Positions 16,459 through 26,883 of a DNA stretch of 64,000 nt are shown piece by piece. The translations under genes were made by a program, and so were the position numbers. Source of the stretch: Azospirillum picis. Its GTDB lineage: Bacteria; Pseudomonadota; Alphaproteobacteria; Azospirillales; Azospirillaceae. Positions within the stretch are counted from its first letter, which is position 1, and each line of letters opens with the position of its first letter. Where the stretch lies: contig NZ_JAGINO010000001.1 of assembly GCF_017876115.1 (NCBI RefSeq), positions 1-64,000 of the forward strand, written 5' to 3'. Under the pieces are notes generated by a model, which saw only the letters and a program-made list of their open reading frames with translations, had not been told where the DNA came from and made no database searches.

Positions 16459-17211
16459 TCAGCTCGTGAAATAGTGGGGATTGGCCCGCTGCACGTCCGG
16501 GATGCCGGATTGCAGGTCGGTGAGGTGCCGGCGCAGGTCGGCCACGGCGCGGTCGGGATCGCGGGCCGCGATCGCATCGACGATGGCCGCGTGTTCGCAG
16601 AGCGCCTTGTTCATCCGGCCGACCACCGGCAGGGTCAGGTGGCGATAGCGGTCGACCTGCCGCTTGACCTGCTGCGTCACCGCCCAGAAGCCGGGATAAC
16701 CGGAGATCTCCGCCAGCAGCGCATGAAACGCCTCGTCCGCATCGTGGAAGCCGTCGAGGTCGCCGGCCTCCTGGCGTTCGCGCTGCAGTTCCAGGTTGGC
16801 GCGAAGCAACGCGATCTGGCTGCCGGTCGCCTGTTCGGCGGCGTAGCGGACCGTGGCCTCTTCCAGCGCGCGGCGGATGGCGATGGCCTCTGGCAGCGCT
16901 TTCAGCGGGATGCGGGCGACGAAGGTGCCGGACTGCGGAAACACCTCGACCAACCCCTCGTCCGCCAGCTTCAGCATCGCCTCGCGCACCGGGGTGCGGC
17001 TGACGCCGTAGGCTTCGGCGATCTGCTTCTCGATCACCGGTTCACCGGGCTTGCGGCGCAGGGAGACGATGTCGTCCCGCAGGTCGCGGTAGATGGTGCC
17101 CGAGACGGTGGCCCCGCGGTGGGCGGGGCGCGCGGCGGCGCTGGCGGGACGCCGCCGCCGCCGGCGCGCCGGTGCGGCCAGCGTGTTGGAATCGCCCGCG
17201 TTGAAGTCCAT
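16459..17211 (-). CDS. GntR-family (FadR/VanR-like) transcriptional regulator
   Basis: A 250-residue regulator. The winged helix is plain: LRDDIVSLRRKPGEPVIEKQ, IAEAYGVSRTPVREAMLKL and EVFPQSGTFVARI. The all-helical C-terminal FCD effector domain follows (DADEAFHALLAEISG, HAAIVDAIAARDP and DLRRHLTDL), where conserved aspartate and histidines bind a metal and a carboxylate ligand. The N-terminal 30 residues are an arginine/alanine-rich extension. The ATG at 17211 (MDFNAGDSN) was chosen over an upstream frame start at 17313. The ligand is unknown, and it faces away from the peptide-export operon that starts 240 bp upstream. Confidence 0.9.
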   Translation of the reverse strand: MDFNAGDSNTLAAPARRRRRRPASAAARPAHRGATVSGTIYRDLRDDIVSLRRKPGEPVIEKQIAEAYGVSRTPVREAMLKLADEGLVEVFPQSGTFVARIPLKALPEAIAIRRALEEATVRYAAEQATGSQIALLRANLELQRERQEAGDLDGFHDADEAFHALLAEISGYPGFWAVTQQVKRQVDRYRHLTLPVVGRMNKALCEHAAIVDAIAARDPDRAVADLRRHLTDLQSGIPDVQRANPHYFTS

Positions 17212-17453
17212 GAGGCTCGTCCGGTCAGTGTCCCGGCAGGGTGCCGGATTAACTAATATATCGCTGCGATTCCGGCAGCGGAACGTTTTTCGGTACCGGC
17301 CGCAGGCCACCACCGTTCGTCGCCCGTTGCAAGTCGCGGCTGTCGCGACAGCAGGGTTGCCTTGCCGCCGTTGCCTGTACGAAAGTGCTTAGACTGCCCA
17401 TTCGCACACTCTCCAAATCGCCATTGTTGGGGGAACCCGGAGCCGCCGCGCCA

Positions 17454-18719
17454 ATGACCGTTTCCCCATCGGAGCGCCTGTTTCGCAAGGCGGCGCTCGA
17501 CCGCCTCTCCTCGCCGGAGGAACTGGACCGGGTGGTTGCGCTGACGTCGCCGCGCGGCTGGCTGGCGCTGGCCGCTCTGCTGGCTCTGTTGGCTGTCGCC
17601 GTGGTCTGGAGTGTGGTCGGCACCATCCCGACGCGGGTGACCGGCTCCGGGTTGCTGGTGGGCAGCGGGGGGCGGGTGTTCGATGCCGTTGCCACGGCCT
17701 CGGGAACGTTGGTGATGCCGGGGGTCAAACCCGGAGACACCGTGGCGGCGGGCCAGCTTCTCGCCCGCATCGACAAGGCCGAGCTGGAGCAGACGCTGGA
17801 GCATGCCAGGGCAGTGCTGGCGGAACGGGAGGGGGACCTCGCCCGCCGCTCCGCCCAGCTCGACCGCGAGGCGTTGGCGCGGCAGGCCAACTTCGCCGCC
17901 CGGCGCGTCGCATTGAAACAGGTTGTCGCCGCCGCGGAGGCGCGGGTGGAGTTCCTGGCCACCCTCCTGCGCGGGCAGGAGGATATCGCCAGCCGGGGCT
18001 TCACCACGCGCCAGCGGGTGGAAGAAACCCGCCAGGAGCTCGCCGCCGCCCGCCAGAAGGTCAGTGACGCCAAAAGCCAGTTGCTCCAGATCGACACCGA
18101 GGAGCTGGACATGGCCAGCCGCGCCGAGCAGGCGCGGGCGGACGGAGGCGACCGTGTCGCCGACGCCCGCCGTCGGGTGGACGAGCTGGTCCTGCAGATC
18201 GAGCAGGACACCCGCATCCTCAGCCCGACCGACGGGCGCGTCACCGAGTGGAAGGTGGCGGACGGCGCCCGCGTCGCCGCCGGCATGCCGGTGGTCAGCA
18301 TCGAAAGCGGGGCACGCGGTCTGCAGCTCGTGCTCTATGTCCCACCGGAGCACGGCAAGGCGCTGAAGCCCGGCATGGATGTCCGCATTGCGCCTTCCAC
18401 CGCGCGCAAGGAGGAGTACGGCACGCTGATCGGCCGCGTCGCCGAGGTTTCCGATTTCCCCTCCACCCCACAGGGCATGCAGGCGGTGCTGCAGAACGAC
18501 CGGCTGGTCCAGCAATTCTCTGCCAAGGGCCCGCCCTTCGCCGTCCGTGTCGACCTGCTGCCCGATGCCACCGCTCCTTCCGGCTATCGTTGGTCCTCGG
18601 GTGCCGGGCCGGCGATGGCCATCACCAGCGGTACGCTGGCCGAGGGCGAGGTGACGGTGCGCGAGCAGCCACCGCTTGCCTTCGTTATCCCCGCCTTGCG
18701 CAAGGTGACCGGCCTGTGA
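17454..18719 (+). CDS. NHLM-type peptide export system, HlyD-family periplasmic adaptor
   Basis: A 421-residue membrane-fusion protein of the NHLP/NHLM leader-peptide export family. The opening RLFRKAALDRLSSPEELDRV is characteristic of that subgroup, followed by one transmembrane helix (WLALAALLALLAVAVVWSVV), a split biotinyl-lipoyl-like domain, a long coiled coil (AREGDLARRSAQ-type heptads to about residue 230) and a beta barrel. It joins the inner-membrane exporter to the periplasm. ATG 17454 has GGAG eleven bases upstream; GTG 17385 would add 23 residues. Its stop overlaps the GTG start of the next gene, so the operon is translationally coupled. Confidence 0.88.
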   Translation: MTVSPSERLFRKAALDRLSSPEELDRVVALTSPRGWLALAALLALLAVAVVWSVVGTIPTRVTGSGLLVGSGGRVFDAVATASGTLVMPGVKPGDTVAAGQLLARIDKAELEQTLEHARAVLAEREGDLARRSAQLDREALARQANFAARRVALKQVVAAAEARVEFLATLLRGQEDIASRGFTTRQRVEETRQELAAARQKVSDAKSQLLQIDTEELDMASRAEQARADGGDRVADARRRVDELVLQIEQDTRILSPTDGRVTEWKVADGARVAAGMPVVSIESGARGLQLVLYVPPEHGKALKPGMDVRIAPSTARKEEYGTLIGRVAEVSDFPSTPQGMQAVLQNDRLVQQFSAKGPPFAVRVDLLPDATAPSGYRWSSGAGPAMAITSGTLAEGEVTVREQPPLAFVIPALRKVTGL

Positions 18720-20938
18720 GCGGTGCTTCCACCAGCAATGCCGCCTCCAGCAAGGCCGTTGGAGCGCCGCGCAGCCGGCGCAGGCGTGTCCGCACGCCCA
18801 CCCTGCTCCAGATGGAGGCGGTGGAGTGCGGCGCCGCGTCGCTTGGCATCGTTCTCGCCCATTTCGGCCGCTGGGTACCGCTGGAGGAGCTGCGTGTCGC
18901 CTGCGGCGTGTCGCGCGACGGCAGCAAGGCCAGCAACCTGTTGCGCGCCGGCCGGCGCTACGGTCTGGTTGCCAAGGGGTTCAAGAAGGAACCAGAGGCG
19001 CTGGCCGACATGCCCTGGCCATTGATCGTCCACTGGAACTTCAACCATTACCTGGTCTTCGAAGGATTCAAGGGCGGCCATGCCTATTTGAACGACCCGG
19101 TGACCGGTCCGCGGCGCGTCACCCGCGCCGAGTTCTCCGAAGCCTTCACCGGGGTGGCGCTGGCCTTCGAGAAAGGGCCGGAGTTCGTCGCCGGCGCCAA
19201 GCCACCGGGTGTGGCCGCGCTTCTGGGCCGCCAGTTGCGCCATTCGCGCGCCGCGGTGGCTTACGCATTGTCGGCCAGTCTGGCGCTGGTGCTGCCGGGG
19301 ATCGCACTTCCCGCCTTCACCAAGGCGTTCGTCGACGAGGTGCTGGTCGGCGCCCAGCGCAACTGGCTGGTGCCGCTGCTGCTGGGCATGGCGGTCACCG
19401 CGCTGGTCAGGGCGCTGCTGACGGCCCTGCAGCAATCGGCCCTGCTGAAGCTGGAAACCAAATTCGCCATGGTGATGGCCAGCCGCTATGTCTGGCGGCT
19501 GCTGCAATTGCCAGTGCCCTTCTTCGGCCAGCGCCATCCCGGCGACATCGCCGGCCGCGTCGCCGCCAACGACAGGGTGGCGCGGCTGCTGTCGGGGGAG
19601 ATGGCGACCGCGGCGATGAGCCTGCTGACCATCCTCTTCTTCGGGCTGGTGATGCTGAGCTACGATGCCGCCCTGGCGGCAGTGGCCATCCTGCAGGCGC
19701 TGGGCAACGTGCTGTTCCTGCGGGGAGCATCGCGCGGGCGGGAGGATGCCGGGCGGCGTCTGCTGGCCGAACAGGCCAAGCTGGGAGCCGTCACCATCGG
19801 CAGCATCCAGGCTATCGAGACGCTGAAGTCGGCCGGGCTGGAAGGGCAGGCCTTCGAGCGCTGGGCGGGCTATCAGGCGCGGCTGCTGGCGGTGCGGCAG
19901 ACGCTGGGGGTCCATTCCTCGCTGCTTACCGTGGCGCCGGCCTTCCTCAATGCGCTCGCCACCGCGGCGATCGTTGGGTTGGGAGCCCTTCGGGTGATGG
20001 ATGGCGCGATGACCGTCGGTGCATTGGCAGCCTTTCAAAGCCTGGCGTCCAGCTTCTCCGCCCCCATCACCAAATTGATCGGCATGGGCGGCACGCTCCA
20101 GCGCGTGAAGGCCGACCTGCAACGCCTCAACGACACGCTGGAGCATGCGGTAGATTCCCAATCGGGTTTAGCCGTTCCTGCTGTGGCGGCAACGGCCGAC
20201 TTGGACGGACCGCCGCGGCTCGGTGGCGCGGTGGCGTTGGCCGATGTCTCCTTCGGTTACAGCGTGCTCGACCCTCCGCTGATCGAAGGGCTGTCGCTGT
20301 CGCTGTCGCCCGGCATGCGCGTGGCGCTGGTCGGTGGATCGGGGAGCGGGAAATCCACCATCGGCCGACTGATCTGTGGGTTGGCCCAACCCTGGTCCGG
20401 GCAGATCCTGTTCGACGGGCGGCCCGCGGCGGACATCCCGGTGCCGCTGCGTGCCGCATCCATCGCCTATGTCGACCAAGACGTCTTCCTGTTCGACGGC
20501 ACAGTACGCGACAACCTGACCCTGTGGGATGGTACCGTGCCCGATGCGGCGCTGACCCATGCGCTGGAGGACGCCGCCATCCTGGGCGAGGTCGCCGGCC
20601 GGCCCGGTCAGCTTGGCGCGCCGGTTGCCGAGGGCGGGGTGAATTTCAGCGGCGGCCAGCGTCAGCGGCTGGAAATCGCCCGGGCACTTGCCGGCGATCC
20701 GTCCATCCTGGTGCTTGACGAAGCGACGGCGGCGCTCGACGTCGCAACCGAGAAGCTGATCGACGACAATTTGCGGCGGCGCGGCTGCACCTGCATCATC
20801 ATCGCCCACCGGCTCAGCACGATCCGTGACTGCGACGAGATCATCGTGCTCGATCGTGGCCGGGTGGTCGAGCGGGGCAGCCACGAGGACTTGCTGGCGC
20901 GTGGCGGCGAATACGCTTCGCTGATCGCGGCGGGCTGA
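18716..20938 (+). CDS. NHLM-type C39 peptidase-ABC transporter
   Basis: A 740-residue peptidase-containing ABC transporter that would cut a leader behind a double-glycine-type site and export the core peptide. The N-terminal C39 domain has its catalytic cysteine (Cys38, in MEAVECGAASLGIVL), histidine (HWNFNHYLVF) and aspartate (YLNDPVTGP). A six-helix membrane domain follows, then an ATPase with Walker A GGSGSGKST near residue 540, FSGGQRQRLEIARAL and ILVLDEATAALD. The GTG start at 18716 overlaps the previous stop. Order and length fit the first ABC component of NHLM bacteriocin clusters. All catalytic residues appear intact. Confidence 0.9.
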   Translation: MSGASTSNAASSKAVGAPRSRRRRVRTPTLLQMEAVECGAASLGIVLAHFGRWVPLEELRVACGVSRDGSKASNLLRAGRRYGLVAKGFKKEPEALADMPWPLIVHWNFNHYLVFEGFKGGHAYLNDPVTGPRRVTRAEFSEAFTGVALAFEKGPEFVAGAKPPGVAALLGRQLRHSRAAVAYALSASLALVLPGIALPAFTKAFVDEVLVGAQRNWLVPLLLGMAVTALVRALLTALQQSALLKLETKFAMVMASRYVWRLLQLPVPFFGQRHPGDIAGRVAANDRVARLLSGEMATAAMSLLTILFFGLVMLSYDAALAAVAILQALGNVLFLRGASRGREDAGRRLLAEQAKLGAVTIGSIQAIETLKSAGLEGQAFERWAGYQARLLAVRQTLGVHSSLLTVAPAFLNALATAAIVGLGALRVMDGAMTVGALAAFQSLASSFSAPITKLIGMGGTLQRVKADLQRLNDTLEHAVDSQSGLAVPAVAATADLDGPPRLGGAVALADVSFGYSVLDPPLIEGLSLSLSPGMRVALVGGSGSGKSTIGRLICGLAQPWSGQILFDGRPAADIPVPLRAASIAYVDQDVFLFDGTVRDNLTLWDGTVPDAALTHALEDAAILGEVAGRPGQLGAPVAEGGVNFSGGQRQRLEIARALAGDPSILVLDEATAALDVATEKLIDDNLRRRGCTCIIIAHRLSTIRDCDEIIVLDRGRVVERGSHEDLLARGGEYASLIAAG

Positions 20939-20942
20939 GGCG

Positions 20943-23852
20943 ATGGACGTGCTGGACAGCAACGAAACCCTCGCGGCGCCCGTCCTGCTGGAAGGTGGCA
21001 GCCACCGGCCATTGAATCTGCGCGACCCGCGGTTCGGCTGGCGTGTCGAGGACGGCTATGTCGACCTCTTTCTGGTCGATTCCCCGGATGGCAACGCAGT
21101 CCTGCGCCGCCATCTGTTCCGTGCCGAGACCGGGGCCTTGCTGTTCGGCGTCGGGCAGCCGGGCAGGGCGACCCTGGTGGCGGTCGGCTCCATCGGTTCG
21201 CGCCTGCATGGACAGGAGTGGGCGGCGTTCGCCGCGGAAGAGGATTTCCTGCCTCGCGCAGAAGCGTGGATCCTGCGCCTGACCGATGCGGCGACCGGCG
21301 GGGAGGCGATATGGCCGGACCGGGTGGCGGAACCGGGAGACCACCGCCTTGGCTCCGGTGAGCGGCTTCATGCCGACCCGCGCCGTCCGTTGTGGCTGAC
21401 GGTAACGGATGGGCGGGTGTCCTGGTTGGGCGGCCCACCCGCCGATGCCGGTGAACCATGCCTTTCCCTTCCGCTGGTGGACCGTGCCTGGATCGAGGGT
21501 GCTGGCGAATCCACGGTCGCGCTGACCGAGGCATGGCCGTCACCCGAGCGGTTGTGGCCTGCGCTCGACCGTTTCCACGCGCTGGTGCTTGAGCGCATCG
21601 CGGCTCGCTTTACCCGTCAGGCCGCCGATGAGGCCGCCCGCGTCGCCCGCAGCCAGGCGGTGGCGCGGGAGTCGCTGTCGGGAGCGCTGGAGGGTCTGGC
21701 CGGTCTCGCCGCCGGTGGACGGGATGCCACGCCTCGGGCTGCCACCGGCGTCGCCCATCCTCTCGCTGCCGCGTTCGTGGCCCTGGCGGGCCACATGGGG
21801 GTAGAGGAACCGCCTCCCCGCTTGGACCTTGCCGGAAAGGGGGCGTCGGAGGCGCTTGACGCGCTGCTCGCCGCCGCCCGCTTGCGCGGGCGCAAGGTGG
21901 TCCTGCGCGAAGGCTGGTGGCGGAGGGACGGCGCCGCGATGATCGGCTGGCTGGGGGAAGAACGAGCGCCGGTGGCGCTGCTGCCGACGCCGGCCGGCTT
22001 CGAGGTCGAGGACGCCGCCGGGCGGCGCCGCATCACCCAGGGGCTCGCCGACGAGTTGGCTGCCGAGGGCATTCACCTCTACCGGCCGCTGCCTGCCCGA
22101 GCCCTGACGGCGAAGGAGGCCATCCGCTTTCCGCTGCGCGGACTGGGCGGCGACGGCATGCGGCTGCTGTTCTGCGGGCTGGCCGGGGCGGTGCTGGCCC
22201 TGCTGGTGCCGGTCGCCACCGGCCTGCTGTTCGATGGCGTCATCCCGCGTGCCGATCGCGGGCAGCTCGTCGTCATCGTCGTCGGCCTGATGGCCGCCGC
22301 GATCGGTGGGGCTGTCTTCGACCTCGTCAAGCTGTTGGCGGTGCTACGGCTGGAAAGCCGGATCGATGGTGTGATGCAGGCGGCCTTCATCGACCGGCTG
22401 TTGTCCCTGCCGGTCGGCTTCTTTCGCCGCTACACCGCCGGCGACCTCGCCGACCGGGCGCTCGGCCTGCAGACAGTGCGCGAGATCCTGGCGGCCAGCA
22501 CGATGAGCGGCCTGCTGGGCGCCTTGTTGGGACTGGTCAGCCTGGGACTGCTGGCGGTCTATGATTGGCGCCTCGCGATCATCGCCACGACCCTGGCACT
22601 GCTGTCGGCAGCGGTGACGGCGACGTTGTCCTATGGCCAGTTGCGGCACGAGCGCGAGCACATCCGTCGCCAGGGTCGGCTCGACGGGCTGGTGCTGCAG
22701 CTCATCGTCGGCATCGGCAAGCTGCGTGTCGCAGGGGCGGAGCCGCGGGCGATGGCGGAGTGGGCCCGCGGCTTTGCCGCCCAGAAATCTCGCGCCGTCT
22801 CCGCCCAGCGCTTTGCCAATGTTCTTGAGACCTTCCAGGCTGCCTTCCCGACGCTGGCGACCGCGCTGGTTTTCCTCGCGGTGGCGCTGCTGATGGAACA
22901 TGACGCCAAGCAGCAGGCGCTGGCCGCCGCACCTCGGGATGCGGCGGCGCCCTTCACCACCGGCAGCTTCGTCGCCTTTCTCACCGCCTTCGGCCAACTG
23001 ATGGCGGCATTGACCGGGATGGCCCAGGCGCTGACCAAATGCCTGACCGTGCTGCCGCTGATGGAGCGTGCCCGCCCGATCCTGGAGACCGCTCCGGAGG
23101 TGCCGGCAGGCCGCGACGCGCCCGGCGATCTGCAGGGAGGCATCCGGCTCAGCCGCGTCGGCTTCCGCTACGGTCCGGACAGCCCGCGTGTGCTCCACGA
23201 CCTCAGCCTGACGATCGAGCCCGGCGAGTTCGTTGCCATCGTCGGTGCTTCCGGCAGCGGGAAATCCACGGTGATGCGCCTGCTGCTGGGCTTCGAGCGG
23301 CCGGAGCAAGGCGAGGTGTTCTTCGACGGCCGCGCTGCAGAGCGGCTCGACCTCGCCGCCGTGCGCCGGCAGATCGGCGTGGTGCTGCAGAACGGCCGGG
23401 TCACCGCCGGCAGCCTGTTCCAGAACATCGTCGGCACCGCACCTCTCGGTCTGGACGACGCCTGGCACGCGGCGTGGCTGGTGGGTCTGGACCGGGACAT
23501 CGAGCAGATGCCCATGGGTATGCACACCGTGCTGATGGATGGTGGCGGCACCCTGTCGGGCGGCCAGCGCCAGCGGCTGATGATCGCCCGTGCGCTTGTC
23601 CACCGACCGCGCGTGCTGCTGCTGGACGAGGCGACCAGCGCGCTCGACAACCGCACCCAGGCGGTGGTGACCGCCTCGCTGTCCAAGCTCAGCGTCACCC
23701 GCGTGGTGATCGCCCACCGGCTCAGCACGATCCGCGACGTCGACCGGATCTTCGTGATGGAGGAGGGGCGTCTGGTGCAGGCAGGACCCTACGATGACTT
23801 GATGGCGGCAGACGGTGCGTTCCGCAGGCTGGCCAGCCGGCAATTGCTTTGA
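20943..23852 (+). CDS. NHLM-type second ABC transporter with long N-terminal domain
   Basis: A 969-residue ABC transporter, the usual partner of the peptidase-transporter in NHLM clusters. The first 400 residues are soluble and contain no C39 cysteine; the family's N-terminal region is thought to be non-proteolytic. A six-helix transmembrane block (GLGGDGMRLLFCGLAGAVLA onward) and an ATPase follow, with GASGSGKST near residue 768, LSGGQRQRLMIARAL and VLLLDEATSALD. It probably pairs with the upstream ABC protein as a heterodimer or supplies a second step in export. It begins four bases after the preceding stop. Confidence 0.87.
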   Translation: MDVLDSNETLAAPVLLEGGSHRPLNLRDPRFGWRVEDGYVDLFLVDSPDGNAVLRRHLFRAETGALLFGVGQPGRATLVAVGSIGSRLHGQEWAAFAAEEDFLPRAEAWILRLTDAATGGEAIWPDRVAEPGDHRLGSGERLHADPRRPLWLTVTDGRVSWLGGPPADAGEPCLSLPLVDRAWIEGAGESTVALTEAWPSPERLWPALDRFHALVLERIAARFTRQAADEAARVARSQAVARESLSGALEGLAGLAAGGRDATPRAATGVAHPLAAAFVALAGHMGVEEPPPRLDLAGKGASEALDALLAAARLRGRKVVLREGWWRRDGAAMIGWLGEERAPVALLPTPAGFEVEDAAGRRRITQGLADELAAEGIHLYRPLPARALTAKEAIRFPLRGLGGDGMRLLFCGLAGAVLALLVPVATGLLFDGVIPRADRGQLVVIVVGLMAAAIGGAVFDLVKLLAVLRLESRIDGVMQAAFIDRLLSLPVGFFRRYTAGDLADRALGLQTVREILAASTMSGLLGALLGLVSLGLLAVYDWRLAIIATTLALLSAAVTATLSYGQLRHEREHIRRQGRLDGLVLQLIVGIGKLRVAGAEPRAMAEWARGFAAQKSRAVSAQRFANVLETFQAAFPTLATALVFLAVALLMEHDAKQQALAAAPRDAAAPFTTGSFVAFLTAFGQLMAALTGMAQALTKCLTVLPLMERARPILETAPEVPAGRDAPGDLQGGIRLSRVGFRYGPDSPRVLHDLSLTIEPGEFVAIVGASGSGKSTVMRLLLGFERPEQGEVFFDGRAAERLDLAAVRRQIGVVLQNGRVTAGSLFQNIVGTAPLGLDDAWHAAWLVGLDRDIEQMPMGMHTVLMDGGGTLSGGQRQRLMIARALVHRPRVLLLDEATSALDNRTQAVVTASLSKLSVTRVVIAHRLSTIRDVDRIFVMEEGRLVQAGPYDDLMAADGAFRRLASRQLL

Positions 23853-23869
23853 CGCTCTACGGGGGAGAC

Positions 23870-24412
23870 ATGCGCAAGGTCCTGTACATCCTGGGGAACC
23901 TCAGCGACGAGGACATCGAATGGATGGCCCGCGCCGGCCGGCGGCTGGACCTGGCAGCCGGGCACGTGCTGGTGCGCCAGGGAGAGCCGTCGGACTCGCT
24001 GTTCATCGTGATCGAGGGTCATGCCGCCGTCGTGGTCGCCGGGGTCGGGACGGTGGCGCGGCTGGGTAGCGGCGAGGTGATCGGTGAGGTGTCCTTCGTC
24101 GACAGCGCCTTGCCGTCGGCGACCGTCACGGCCGACGGTCGCTGCATCGCGCTGGCGCTGTCCAAGCGCGAGATCGAGGCGCGGCTGCGCAGCGACGGCG
24201 GCTTCGCCGGCCGCTTCTACAAGGCACTGGCGATCTTCCTCGCCGACCGCCTGCGCGGTACGGTCGACCGGTTGAGGGTCGGCGAGGCCCAGTCGATGGA
24301 TGCCGGCCGCATCATGGAGGATGAGTTGGACGAGGGGCTGCTCGATCAGGTGTCTCTGGCCGGCGCGCGGTTCGAGAGGATGCTGAAGACGCTGATGGGC
24401 GCACGGGCATAG
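23870..24412 (+). CDS. Cyclic-nucleotide-binding-domain protein of the NHLM export operon
   Basis: A 180-residue protein, essentially one cNMP-binding beta barrel: AGHVLVRQGEPSDSLFIVIE then GEVIGEVSFVDSALPSATV. The phosphate-binding cassette normally reads GE-x-ALL-x-x-x-x-R-A/T; here it is GEVSFVDSALPSATV, lacking the arginine, so nucleotide binding is doubtful. There is no HTH, so it is not a CRP-type regulator. GGGGGAGA just upstream supports ATG 23870 over the earlier TTG. Such genes recur beside NHLM ABC transporters, so a regulatory or assembly role is likely. Confidence 0.8.
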   Translation: MRKVLYILGNLSDEDIEWMARAGRRLDLAAGHVLVRQGEPSDSLFIVIEGHAAVVVAGVGTVARLGSGEVIGEVSFVDSALPSATVTADGRCIALALSKREIEARLRSDGGFAGRFYKALAIFLADRLRGTVDRLRVGEAQSMDAGRIMEDELDEGLLDQVSLAGARFERMLKTLMGARA

Positions 24413-24433
24413 GCGGTCGGCCCGACGCCGGCC

Positions 24434-25792
<1,359 letters not shown>

Positions 25793-26809
25793 ATGTCCGC
25801 CCATCCTGATCCAGAGCGCGATCTTCTCGTCGCATCCGTTCCCCGCTATTGGCTTTATGGAGAACCGCCGGCGGTGCCGGAATTGCGCTTCGTCCATATC
25901 GAGACCATCCCCGATCGTATGCGCTTGCACAATTGGGAGGTGCGCCCACATCGGCACGATGGACTGAGCCATGCGCTGCTGGTTACCGCCGGTGGCGGAT
26001 GGGTGACCGTCGACGGAGTGGAGACGTCGTTCCGAGCACCGGCTTTCCTCGCCATCCCCGCACAGGTGGTGCACGGCTTCCGCTTCGACCCCGCAACCGA
26101 CGGCCATGTCCTGACGCTATCCGAGGGTTTCCTGGCGGCTGTGCTCAATGCGTCACCGGAGGGAGAAATGCGAACGGCGCTGGCTTTGCCGATAGCTTGT
26201 GATCTGGTGGCGGGGGCTCAGGACGAAACGGACCTGACGCGGGCCTTCACTGATATCGGGCGGGAGTTTCACGGCCATCGTCCCGGTCGCGCCGACGCCA
26301 TCGCCGCTCATGTCATGCTGATCCTGGTGGCGGCACTGCGGCTGGTCATGCGGCGCCGTCGCGGCGGTTCCGACCTTGCCGGGCACGGGCCGTCGGCGGA
26401 AATATCCGCCGAGGTGTATCTGCTCGCCCGCCTCAAGCCGCTGATCGACCGGAGATTTCGCGAGCACTGGACGGTTGGGCGCTATGCCGGCGAACTCGGC
26501 GTCACGCCCGGCCGGCTGAACGCCGCCTGCCGGCGCGTCACCGGACTATCGACCCTGCAACTGGTGCATGCCCGCCTGATGCTGGAAGCCAAGCGTTCAT
26601 TGATCTACACCGGACATGGGATGGCGGAGGTCGGCTATGCGCTCGGCTTTGCGGATCCCGCCTATTTCTCCCGCTTCTTCACCAAGCGCGAGGGATGCTC
26701 GCCGCTGGCTTTCCGCCGCGCCCGCGAGGCGCGGAGCAGCACGCCGGTTGCGGGAGGCAGGCTTGACGGCAACGATCTTGACCGGCCGGGGGAGGGATCA
26801 CCACAGTAG
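25793..26809 (+). CDS. pobR: AraC-family activator of pobA
   Basis: A 338-residue AraC regulator with an N-terminal cupin-like ligand domain (WEVRPHRHDGLSHALLVTAG and FLAIPAQVVHGFRF) and a C-terminal double HTH (VGRYAGELGVTPGRLNAACR and GMAEVGYALGFADPAYFSRF). The domain arrangement and divergent position next to pobA are those of AraC-type PobR, which responds to 4-hydroxybenzoate. ATG 25793 has GGGAG upstream; a TTG at 25757 is less likely. The last 25 residues after the HTH look unstructured. Confidence 0.88.
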   Translation: MSAHPDPERDLLVASVPRYWLYGEPPAVPELRFVHIETIPDRMRLHNWEVRPHRHDGLSHALLVTAGGGWVTVDGVETSFRAPAFLAIPAQVVHGFRFDPATDGHVLTLSEGFLAAVLNASPEGEMRTALALPIACDLVAGAQDETDLTRAFTDIGREFHGHRPGRADAIAAHVMLILVAALRLVMRRRRGGSDLAGHGPSAEISAEVYLLARLKPLIDRRFREHWTVGRYAGELGVTPGRLNAACRRVTGLSTLQLVHARLMLEAKRSLIYTGHGMAEVGYALGFADPAYFSRFFTKREGCSPLAFRRAREARSSTPVAGGRLDGNDLDRPGEGSPQ

Positions 26810-26883
26810 CTGCCTGCGTCAGGAGGATGCCGACGGTGCTGCTGCGGTGCGCCGCGGGTGGATCGGGAACGAGGGTGAAGGCG

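Noticed and set aside
17212-17453. Search for a leader peptide gene directly before the NHLM adaptor
   Set aside because: No short frame here has an acidic leader ending in GG or GA; the region is only promoter and untranslated sequence.
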